In this document: piece by piece, positions 10,218 to 64,000 of the stretch
Layout of the letters: each line of letters begins with the position of its first letter
How positions within the stretch are numbered: position 1 is the stretch's first letter
DNA from: Monoplex corrugatus
Taxonomy: Eukaryota > Mollusca > Gastropoda > Littorinimorpha > Ranellidae
Assembly (NCBI GenBank): GCA_030674185.1
Contig: JAPXFY010000026.1
Coordinates: 39,103,392-39,167,391, forward strand
Length of the DNA: 64,000 nucleotides
Direction: 5' to 3'
Translations under genes and position numbers: made by a program
The notes under the pieces: generated by a model
Told to the model about the DNA's origin: nothing
Databases searched by the model: none
What the model saw: the letters and a program-made list of their open reading frames with translations, nothing else

Positions 10218-12490
10218 CATGGCCACAAATGGGGAGAAAAGAATAAAAGCAATAAAAGCAAGAATAAAACCAATGGAAAACCACAGAGAGCACATCATAT
10301 ACAATTATATATTAAAACAAAATGATTCCCCTCCGAGCGGAGACAGGCTGCAGAGGGGGGTTGAGTGAGGTTAGGATTTTATGCAGAGGAGAAAAGGTGA
10401 GTTTTGAGAGCGGACTTGAAGGAGGCAAAAGTAGGTTGCTGACGGACTGAGAGAGGAAGTTTGTTCCAGGAGAGTGGACCAGAAACAGAGAAGGCTCGTG
10501 GACCATAGGTACTGAGCTTAGTGCGTGGAAAGCGAAAAGTCAGAGGATCGGAGGCAGAGCGGAGGGTACGTGAGGGAACATAGATCTCAAGTAGGCTTGA
10601 CAGGTAATCGGGGGCTGCGTTATTGAGGCTTTTGTAGCACATGGTGTCTAGTTTGTACTGTATGCGCTTTGATACAGGGAGCCAGTGAAGTTGTGCCAGG
10701 AGAGGAGATATGTGGTCAGCTTTTTACTTTTTGAGTACAAGGCGTACAGCATTGTTTTGAATGCGCTGTAGGATGTGAATGGTGGAGGCAGGAAGACCAG
10801 ACAGGAGTGAATTGCAATAGTCAATGCGAGACATTATGAAGGAGAGAACGAGTTTTGCAGTTGTTTCGACAGAGAGATACTCCTGATCAGGCTTATACGA
10901 TGGAGATGATAGTAGCAAGATCTGGCAGTTTGAGAAACAAAGTTGTTCATGGACAGGGTAGAGTCAATGCAGACACCAAGGTTTTTAGCTGAATCAGAAA
11001 TTGGGACTGATGTGTTACATAATGGGAGAGAAAGAGGAGGCAGCTGGGAAAGTTTCTGACGGGTGCCAATGAGGATAGCTTCTGTCTTGTCGTCATTAAG
11101 CTGAAGTCTATTGTGTGTCATCCAATTCTTAATGTCCGAGTAACACTCAGTGGTGCGAGTCAACAGGCGCTGTATATTATCAGGTGAGTCACTATCGTGA
11201 AGTTGGGTGTCATCAGCATAGAAGTGGTGTTTTATAGAGTGGGAGTTGATGATGGTGGACAGGGGGGAGGTATAAAGAGTGAAAAGAACAGGGCCAAGGA
11301 CAGATCCTTGTGGAACACCACAGGTCAGGTATGCAGGTTGAGAGTAAGTGCCATTGATGAGAACAGTTTGTTTTCTGTTTGATAAATACGAAGTGAAAAA
11401 GGAGAGAGCAATGTCAGAGATGCCAAAAGTATGATGAAGTCTAGAAAGGAGAATACCATGGTCAATGGTATCGAAAGCTGCAGACAGATCAAGGAGTGTG
11501 AGGAGAGAGACTTTGCCAGTATCAGTTGCAAGGAGGAGATTGTTGAGAATGTGTAGTAGGGCAGTTTCAGTGCTATGGCACTGGCGGTAGGCTGACTGGA
11601 AAGGATTGAGGGGATTGTTGGCAGACAGGTGAGAGTTCAGCTGGTTGAGGACGACTTTTTCAAGGAGTTTTGACAAGAAAGAGAGATTAGAGATAGGCCG
11701 GTAATTTTTCAGTTCATTTGGGTCTAAATTGTGTTTCTTGAGGAGAGGGTGAACAATAGCAGACTTGAAAGAATCTGGGACAGTTCCAGTTTGAAAAGAA
11801 GTGTTGATGATGTCAGTGATGAATGGGAGGAGAGTAGGGAGACAATCGGAGTAGAGAGAACCTGGAAGAGGATCCAGTTCGCAGGTTTTGAACGACATGG
11901 ATCTGATTGTGTTGAAAATTTCTTCTTGTGAGACTGGGGTAAAAGTAGTGAGAGGTGTGCCAGAGAAGGAAGGGTCAGGTGGGCATGGTTGACAGGGTGT
12001 CCTGTCAAGCCTGTCACGAAGAGTTTGTATTTTGGTGGTGAAATACTTAGAGAATACAGATGGGAGTTCTTCATTTGTATGTTTTGTTGGGAGAGGTAAG
12101 TCTTTTCGTGTGCCAAGGAGATGATTCATGGTTGTAAAGAGTTCTTTTGAAGAAGAGGCATTCAGGATTTTGGTTTGGAAATAGCTTGTTTTTGCAGATG
12201 CAATGAGGGTGGATACTTTTGTTTTAGAGGCTTGGAAAAGTTGCCTGTGTACAGTGAGTTTGGATTTGCGCCAGCGGCGGGCACGTTTTGCACAGGCAAT
12301 CTCATGAGTGAGCCAGGGGGTAGGGGGGCGGTCAGGTAAAAGACGGGTTGTGGCTGGAGCATGAGTGTCCAGAAGATGGTGGAGAGTAGTATAGAATTCA
12401 TCGGCAAGGTTATGTGACTTTTCAGAAAGGAGACGGGAGGCATCAGATGAAAATGTGGAGAGGTCGATAGATTTGAGATTGCGTCGAGTC
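9826..12490 (-). mobile_element. CR1/L2-type LINE, 5'-truncated, copy 1
   Basis: On the minus strand the element begins inside the reverse-transcriptase ORF at about 12490 and ends in a (TAA)n tail near 9826-9848, preceded by GCGCTATATAAATA. The 3' untranslated region carries (CATA)n at 9898-10060 and (CA)n at 10128-10214. The endonuclease part of ORF2 is absent. It is nearly identical to the copy at 25597-27487, including long shared stretches of the RT domain. Clade placement (Jockey superfamily, CR1/L2 side) rests on the style of the RT and C-terminal motifs and on the tail. Confidence 0.9.
10379..12489 (-). pseudogene. Reverse transcriptase ORF of the LINE (broken)
   Basis: The minus-strand ORF starts within the element and carries standard non-LTR RT blocks: [57 protein letters not shown] and the catalytic FYADDTQLH. 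A one-base loss near 10890 shifts the frame after HRISLIR, compared with the sister copy at 25597. Near 10725 the sister's AAGAAAAAA reads AAGTAAAAA here and gives a stop. The downstream part (LDTMCYKSLNNAAPDYLSSL to FKSALKTHLFSSA) is still readable in its own frame. The protein can no longer be made whole. Confidence 0.9.
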
Positions 12491-13150
12491 CACAAAATTA
12501 ACAAAAACAGCATTCTTTTCAATGATCTACTTCTTGGATAATTTGGTTATTAATGGTCTGAAAAAGCGATGTGTGAATGCTACAAAGTAGACACACCAAA
12601 GCTATATTACTGTCACCTGTGTCGCTATACCATACTAAAAGCAACAGATTCACTGGGATTCATCATTCAACCCACACAGGCTCAAAGACTTTATGAGAAA
12701 GATCTCTCTGTAGAAGTCTTTTTATGAGCAACTGGGACACAGAGTGTTACTCATCATCAGACTGACAGATAATGAGTAGGTTTGTACTTTTTGCTGTAAA
12801 GTTCAGAAATATGTACAGAACAATCTCTTCAAATCATACAGTGACAATGAGATAGGAAAGTTTGTACTGTATTCTATTAGAGTCAGGGAACCAGTGTAAC
12901 ATTAAGTGGAGAATAAAAGTTAACTGTCAAACAGTCTCATATCTGAACTCACTCTCCACAAAATTAACAAAACAGCATTCTTTTCAATGATCTACTTCTT
13001 GGATAATTTGGTTATTAATGGTCTGAAAAAACGATGTGTGAATGCTACAAAGTAGACACACCAAAGCTATATTACTGTCACCTGTGTCGCTATACCATAC
13101 TAAAAGCAACAGATTCACTGGGATTCATCGTTCAACCCACACAGGCTCAT
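12491..13150. repeat. Direct duplication, ~466-bp spacing
   Basis: CACAAAATTAAC...CACACAGGCTCA (about 185 bp) occurs at 12491 and again at 12957 with very few differences. The third ~120-bp unit (12692-12810) lies between the two. The left copy directly abuts the truncated 5' end of the LINE. Confidence 0.85.
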
Positions 13151-13737
13151 AGCAATCATAACAAAAAGTGAACGTTCATAACACTACGAATAGCAAACAA
13201 GATTGTACCTGTCATGATGAAAAATCAAACATTTTAAACAAACAAATCAAAAACCAAACAAACAAAAAAGGAAACTGGCACAATGAGACACTAAAATGTT
13301 AATGCATACAGGACATTAATTAAGGAAAAAAATATTTCTAACATATATTTTCAACATTGCAGGAAACAGGATTATAGCTATCATTCTAAGATATCAGACA
13401 CATTCGAACTTGGAAATATTCCGGAACATACCACTAACTGCATATGCATCAAGGCTTCAAACTCTGACCATTTAGTTAAGACCTCACACAATTCCTTGAC
13501 AACAGAGTGAGATGACATGAATATTACAATCATGGTTTTCAATGTTCAACATGCGGAGGAAACCTTCAGGCCAATTTCAACAGGTGGTCAGTATCCAATA
13601 TCAAAGCTAAGTACACTGTCATAACTCTTTCCACCAAGTTTCCAAATCGCATCATACAGAGATCTATACCAGTCACAAAAATAAAGACATAACCTTGTTT
13701 TTACTACCAGTATCTGAAGTATGTACAGAAGCATGGC
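13151..13737. other. AT-rich spacer
   Basis: No gene, RNA or repeat family is recognised in this stretch. Confidence 0.45.
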
Positions 13738-14120
13738 TGGTTCGTTCTTTTAATAGAGCCATGGACTCAAGATCTGATATCTCGAGTTCAACCCCAGTCT
13801 GCCACATTAAAAACTGGCCTGTTCGCCGCCCATCTTAATTAATGTTTCCATCATTCTGATGGTGTCAGCTAAGTGTTTCAAAAGTCCCTCCCCTCCCCAA
13901 TTTCAAGACCTTGCCAGCGCATAGGGTTTTACGCAGGCTTAGGGAATCTGCCAGATGATTGTTGGCAGATTTGGGTGGAGCACATATGGAGTCCGAGTGC
14001 AATGAATCCCTTTTAAAAAAAACCCTCTAAACTCCAGAAGCATGAACCCTTCCATTCCCTCATTCTGTCCATCAACTTTCAGGAAGCTAGTAGATTGGGT
14101 CAGGGAGTAGGAAAGTTCGA
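13738..14120 (+). mobile_element. Probable tRNA-derived SINE plus MITE remnant
   Basis: A tRNA-like head (ATAGAGCCATGGACTCAAG, then a B-box-like TCGAGTTCAACCCC at about 13782) is followed by GAGCACATATGGAGTCCGAG and AATCCCTTTT, a block also seen at about 42100-42165. A similar head occurs at 62050. 14048-14115 contains a diverged CCTCATTCTGTCCATCAACT / GAAGCTAGTAGATTGGG hairpin of the palindromic MITE family. Confidence 0.45.
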
Positions 14121-14410
14121 AATGAACACAGATAAACCAGTCTGTCACTTATATCTCACTGCAACAGCAGGTCTGCACATACAGAACTGTTTATCATATA
14201 TCAGTGCTAGTTCGCACTAAATTGTGACATAACTGTAACTTGAAAGTGACAGTATAAACAATATCAATATAAATATGTTTTCTTATACACAAATATGTAC
14301 ACCAACCTCAATCTTCAAAATGCAACATTGCATCAATAAATCTAGCATATTCATCACCCACTTTCAAAGTATTAGAGAATCATCCTGAAGTTTTAAGGTG
14401 ACCATTGAAT

Positions 14411-14452
14411 CTCTTCTCTCTCTCTCTCTCTCCACACACACACACACACACA

Positions 14453-14489
<37 letters not shown>
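14411..14489. repeat. (TC)n(AC)n microsatellite
   Basis: A CT run of about 20 bases followed by two CA runs. Confidence 0.95.
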
Positions 14490-14491
<2 letters not shown>

Positions 14492-14976
14492 TTACCTACA
14501 GGCAAATATATCAAATTTCTGATAATGTTGTCACTACATATTGGCACACTCCCAACAGTCATTTGTTTTTCTCAAACAAGAGAAGAGTGAGAGACAGAGG
14601 GATAATGGTGAACATTTGATCAACATTCAATCAACCATTGTGTTCATTATTTCAATCAACTCGAAAACTGAATTGCAAAGTCACTTCAGAATTTAGAAAA
14701 AAAAAAAATCCCAGTTCTTGGCAGTGTTAATTTGAACACAGACTGTTGACAACATTGCTGATACACATGTAACAACATGTGTTGACATATAATACCCCTA
14801 TCATCTGTATATAACATCAAACATTGCTGATACACACTTCACACCTTGAGTTGATAAACATCCCTATATATATATATATATATCAATATCATATCAGAGA
14901 TGACCTCCAATCTCATACATCAAGCACATAACCAATATCAATGGCCTTAATATTCAAAAAGTTGCCCACAAAAGGC
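14490..14976. other. Spacer with small (TA)n run
   Basis: TATATA at 14865-14883; otherwise nothing recognised. Confidence 0.4.
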
Positions 14977-15066
14977 AAGCCAGAGCTGTTTGGAAGAGAG
15001 TGGTGTGTCAAAGAGTGCAGTGGCCAACACTGAACCCAGTGACACTGACAGGTGAGACAGGGGAGA
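14977..15066 (+). mobile_element. 3' terminal remnant of the RTE-type LINE
   Basis: CAGTGGCCAACACTGAACCC, GTGACACTGACAGGTGAGAC and AGGGGA align with the last codons and 3' end of the intact element at 18743-21733 (GCGGCCAACACTG..., GACGCCGACAGGTGAGACAG). It is an extreme 5' truncation that leaves only about 90 bp. Confidence 0.7.
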
Positions 15067-15545
15067 TGACAGATATGGAGTCAAATATCAAAAGAGCAAA
15101 TCCTTGACAGAGAGCTTACAATCACAAGCTGATAGTCTCACAAGTACCAACCTGCAAGAAACTAACACAGCTCATATGCTTTAGACTAGTTAAGATTCAG
15201 AGGATTCCTGCCCACTAAAACATCAGGCAAAGGCAGAGAGACGATAGTCATGTTCAAGAGAGCTTTCTAATTGTGATCTACACACCCAAAAAACAATTCC
15301 ATCCACCTTGAGCAGAAGCTATTGGAGTTATTTTTTCAAGAAGGATTTACCGCGCTTGGACAACTCCATATGCGCTCCACCCAAATCTACCATCAATTAT
15401 CTGACAGATTTTCTGAGCCTGCACAAAACCCTATGCTCTGGCAACGTCTTGAGTGGAAACAACAAACCACAATCTTCCATTTGTGGACTGGAAACTGCCA
15501 CCTGCTCCAACATATGTGCTGAGTGGGGGCCGTCTTGTACAGATG
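15067..15545. other. Spacer, nothing recognised
   Basis: No recognisable coding or RNA feature. The long ORF that starts at 15308 owes its length to the tandem repeat that follows. Confidence 0.4.
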
Positions 15546-15925
15546 CACGTCTGTGCCAGGCAGAACCACAGTGTACAGAGCACATCTGCAGTTTTGTGAA
15601 CATCTGTGCCAGGCAGAACCACAGTGTACAGAGCACATTCCGCAGTTTTGTGAACATCTGTGCCAGGCAGAACCACAGTGTACAGAGCACATTCCGCAGT
15701 TTTGTGAACATCTGTGCCAGGCAGAACCACAGTGTACAGAGCACATTCCGCAGTTTTGTGAACATCTGTGCCAGGCAGAACCACAGTGTACAGAGCGCAT
15801 TCTGCAGTTTTGTGAACATCTGTGCCAGGCAGAACCACAGTGTACAGAGCGCATTCTGCAGTTCTGTGAACATCTGTGCCAGGCAGAATCACAGTGCACA
15901 GAGCGCATTCTGCAACTCTGTCCAC
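15546..15925. repeat. 54-bp minisatellite, seven copies
   Basis: The unit begins TGTGCCAGGCAGAACCACAG and continues through GTACAGAGC, then GCAGTTTTGTGAACATC. The first unit is 53 bp and the rest are 54 bp. Because 54 is a multiple of three, several frames on both strands stay open through the array: a 282-residue and a 182-residue ORF on plus, and three ORFs of 158-184 residues on minus. There is no recognisable domain, signal peptide or splice context, so I read it as noncoding. Confidence 0.9.
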
Positions 15926-17279
15926 TGTTCACTAATGAAAGAATCAATTTGTGGTTTTATTCATGTGAAAACTTTGGTAGAACAACTTTGGGGCAACAAA
16001 GAGGACCTTTTGAAGACCCTGTATTTCATCCAGTCCACTGGACTGACCAAATGCAGTGCGGAAACGCTTGAACGCAAAAGAAGAATATGCTTCTGTAAGG
16101 TGCAGTATCTGATGAGAAAATCATATCTGGATGCTTCAGCTTTCTCGTGTCTCTAATTCGGCAATGCCTGCATTAACAAAAGAGAAAAGCTGAGAGGAGG
16201 GGCGGGACTGAGAGATGAAGCAGCTGCTTGCTTCAAACTTAAGAACATGGAGGAAAACGGGATGGACGGAGAGAGAAGGAAAAAAGTGAGAGGCTGGTGA
16301 AGGAGACTGACTCATTCATTTTTCAAGATTACACAAAGATGCTTTCAGATAGACGATACTTTTGTCCTCATTTTCATTCATAATAGTTGCTCCATGCCAC
16401 ATAAGTTAACCTAAAAGGTAAAATATTTTGTGCGAGACATATTCTGATATTGTAAATTCAAACGATGCTGAACACTGTTGCACTCAGCAACACCAAGAGG
16501 TAGCAATGAAACAGTTAAATCATATTTGGTTAAAAGAAAACTATCTATTTCAGCATGTTTTTCAAACACCACGAAATGGAAATCAGTGCAGAATATAATG
16601 AGATATATGGCTATATTTCCAAATTTGATTTCTGGTGAAAAGAAAGACTAGACTGAACAAAACAAAACCTAAAAAGACACAACAAAAAAATCAATAATAA
16701 ATATACAACTTTTATTCTAGCTAACTGCTGAAATGTTACACGATAAGCAACTGATCTTTCCCCAAACGACAATAAGCAACTGATCTTTCCCAAACGACAA
16801 TCAATCCAGACGACAATCAATCCCTATCTAAAACAATTCTTTGGTTCAAGACACAATTTATGAACACATACATCAATGAAAGCACCAAATCTTTTGATTC
16901 TGATTATTACATAAAAACTACCAATACTATACTAGATTTGTCTTTCTGCCTTTTTTTTTTGACAAAGGAACTCATAACAAACCTTTAGCAAAATAAAAAA
17001 AAAATTTGGTCATTAGGAATGCACAGATAACAGAGAAAATTAACAAGGGTTTGTTATCTATGCAATAAGAACACACATATTCTGGTTTCAAGACAAATCT
17101 TCAACGCTCTGACAAGATTTTGAACTCCTGACCTGCTATCAGTCATAAAGACTCACAATGGCGAAACCTTTTTTCATTAGGTTGTAATGTAACTAGCTTC
17201 GCTGGTTGATCATGTTACTTTTCCGAGACAATAAATGCTCACATGATTTTCTGCACGTTTGATTGTTTGAAAAAATAAA
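15926..17279. other. Spacer downstream of the KIF14-like gene
   Basis: No gene is recognised. A minus-strand AATAAA (TTTATT at 16711-16716) is the nearest canonical poly(A) signal I found downstream of the KIF14 stop codon at 17907. It is about 1.2 kb away, so its use is uncertain. If used, this stretch would be partly 3' UTR. Confidence 0.35.
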
Positions 17280-17428
17280 ACTACTACCACCACCATCCCA
17301 CACAGCAAGAGTACTACTACTACCATCCCACACAGCAAGAGTACTACTACTACCATCCCACACAGCAACAGTACTACTACTACCATCCCACACAGCAATA
17401 GTACTACTACTACCATCCCACACAGCAA
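17280..17428. repeat. 30-bp minisatellite, five copies
   Basis: Five units of ACTACTAC..ACCATCCCACACAGCAA with GAGT/CAGT/ATAGT variants. It reads open on the minus strand (LLCGMVVVV repeats) only because the unit length is a multiple of three. Confidence 0.92.
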
Positions 17429-17595
17429 GAAGGAAGAAATGATGCACCTTCATCCAGTTAGACATCACAGCTCTGTACTAGAGTCAAGGAACCCAGCCCA
17501 TCTGACACTGTAGTCCACTGTGAACTACAATGAGTTAGTCTGTTTACCTTTCATTCTACAGGTACTCAGTTCTCCATTTGAAATCACCTCTGGCT

Positions 17596-17763
17596 TTAAC
17601 CCTTTGACTCCCGTACCCTGTACACCAGCATCATGCATTGTCAACCATGCTAGAAAGCAAAAACTTAACCCTTTGACTCCCTCACCCTATCCACCAGCTT
17701 CCTGGAGATGGGGTGAGGGAGTCAAAGCAAAAACGTAAGCCTTTGACTCCCTCAAAGAGTTAA
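17596..17763. mobile_element. TTAA-flanked palindromic MITE, copy b
   Basis: Starts TTAACCCTTTGACTCCCG and ends CTCAAAGAGTTAA. An internal TTAACCCTTTGACTCCC and the CACCAGCTTCCTGGAGAT hairpin give the same nested structure as copy a. It lies about 145 bp beyond the KIF14 stop codon, so it may be part of the 3' UTR. Confidence 0.78.
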
Positions 17764-17906
17764 TCCAAAAAAAAGTTTCCAAAAGCGCTACTTACACAGC
17801 TTCCTAAAGGTCCTATCAATACCCACTCTCTTTACCCCCTATGCCCCCCCTCCCATACCCTTACACTCTCCCTACCCACCCACTCTCCCACCCCAAAAAA
17901 GATAAA

Positions 17907-62868
<44,962 letters not shown>

Positions 62869-62930
62869 CTGTCAAAATAAAAAGTCTTATCATGTACTAT
62901 GTACTATTCACAAGGGATATGCGTTTGAGT

Positions 62931-62933
<3 letters not shown>

Positions 62934-62991
<58 letters not shown>

Positions 62992-63060
62992 GATGTTTGT
63001 GTCGGTGTGTTGGTGTGTGTGTGCGTGCATGTGTGTGTGTGCATGCACGTATGTAACCAA
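62934..63060. repeat. (GT)n microsatellite
   Basis: GT run of about 55 bp followed by GTGC/GTCG variants. Confidence 0.95.
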
Positions 63061-63440
63061 GCATGCATGCTTGTCTGCATAGTGTGGTGTAGTGTGTCTG
63101 TGTGTGTACATGCAAGCAAGCATGCTTGTTTGCATAGTGTGGCATGGTGTGTCTGTGTGTGTGTGTATGCAAGCATGCACGCTTGTCTGCATAGTGTAGT
63201 GTGGTGTGGTGTGTCTGTGTGTGTACATGCAAGCAAGCATGCTTGTTTGCATAGTGTGGCATGGTGTGTCTGTGTGTGTGTGTATGCAAGCATGCACGCT
63301 TGTCTGCATAGTGTAGTGTGGTGTGGTGTGTCTGTGTGTGTACATGCAAGCAAGCATGCTTGTTTGCATAGTGTGGCATGGTGTGTCTGTGTGTGTGTGT
63401 ATGCAAGCATGCACGCTTGTCTGCATAGTGTAGTGTAGTG
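63061..63440. repeat. 117-bp higher-order repeat of two ~58-bp subunits
   Basis: CATGCACGCTTGTCTGCATA recurs at 63173, 63290 and 63407, exactly 117 bp apart. A related subunit (AAGCATGCTTGTTTGCATAG) lies between them. It encodes the His/Thr/Cys-rich ORFs seen on both strands, which are not genes. Confidence 0.93.
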
Positions 63441-63619
63441 TGTCTGTGTGTGTTTATGGTTTATGTGTCTCTGTATGTATAAATGCATGTGCACATTATA
63501 TGTGTGCATGTGTGTGTGTCTTTCTGCATAAACATGTATGCTTTTTAAATGAAGTGGTTTCAATTTTGGTTTGTTTAAGAAAGTGTAATTGCATGCAAAA
63601 AATTCCATGGAAAGCCGTA

Positions 63620-63763
63620 AACACACACACACACATGCATGCATGCACACGCACGCCCGCACACACACACACACATATACATGCGCACACACAGACATAT
63701 TCATACACACAGACGTATACAAACGCGTGCACGCACACACGCAGGCACGCACGCACACGCACG

Positions 63764-63798
<35 letters not shown>

Positions 63799-63814
63799 CA
63801 TATACACACACACA

Positions 63815-63852
<38 letters not shown>
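63620..63852. repeat. (CA)n / (CGCA)n microsatellite
   Basis: CA runs with GCAC, TACA and CGCA interruptions. Reaches close to the window end; 63853-64000 is GTGCATG/CATA-rich with no gene. Confidence 0.93.
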
Positions 63853-63854
<2 letters not shown>

Positions 63855-64000
63855 GCACACAAAAACATGAACGCACACATCAGATCCAAATGTGTGCATG
63901 CATACATACATAAACATACAAAGGCAGAATGGTTGTAACAAATGTGCATGTAAGTAGATGCACATACGCATACACAACACATACATACTCATCCATGTAC

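Noticed and set aside
11197..11382. Plus-strand 61-residue ORF with an identical copy at 25837-26022 (minus)
   Set aside because: It is the antisense shadow of the reverse-transcriptase domain in the two LINE copies.
15308..16156. A 282-residue secreted Cys-rich repeat protein
   Set aside because: Apparent start is TTG, there is no signal peptide, the frame depends on a tandem repeat, and opposite-strand ORFs are equally open.

Overview
The window is animal nuclear DNA, AT-rich and crowded with repeats. Spliced exons, non-LTR retrotransposons, tRNA-derived SINEs, MITEs and long (GT)n/(CA)n tracts point to an invertebrate metazoan. A lophotrochozoan, perhaps a mollusc, is my best guess from the repeat landscape, but nothing in the sequence proves the taxon.

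One cellular gene can be reconstructed. Eighteen exons on the minus strand, from 62868 down to 17907, join in phase into about 855 residues plus a stop codon. They match the C-terminal half of the kinesin-3 family motor KIF14: the rest of an FHA domain, a coiled coil, and the long helical tail that ends in a serine-rich region. The motor domain and the start of the FHA domain must lie beyond position 64000. All exons keep the reading frame and have GT/AG borders, so this copy looks functional.

Layout. 1-17.9 kb lies downstream of the KIF14 stop. It holds no cellular gene I can recognise, only tandem repeats, LINE fragments, a CR1/L2-type LINE (9.8-12.5 kb), a pogo-like MITE, foldback elements and SINE pieces. 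17.9-24.4 kb holds the last two exons; the intron between them carries a full-length, open RTE-type LINE (18743-21733) with a perfect 12-bp target-site duplication. 24.4-31.4 kb is one intron with a minisatellite split by a second CR1/L2 copy. 31.4-48.1 kb has thirteen exons separated by microsatellites, SINEs, TTAA-flanked elements and a decayed piggyBac. 48.1-58.9 kb is an 11-kb intron with a 43-bp minisatellite, a third CR1/L2-type LINE, and a large 38-43-bp minisatellite. 58.9-62.9 kb has the three FHA-region exons. 62.9-64 kb is mostly (GT)n-type repeats.

The most unusual structure is in the large minisatellite (about 52.08-58.95 kb). The KIF14 exon next to it (58950-59063) has been copied four more times inside the array (54424, 55306, 57450, 58260). 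Each copy keeps its 5' splice site but has lost its 3' splice site and nine internal bases (three codons). The array appears to have expanded across an exon border and carried the exon with it.
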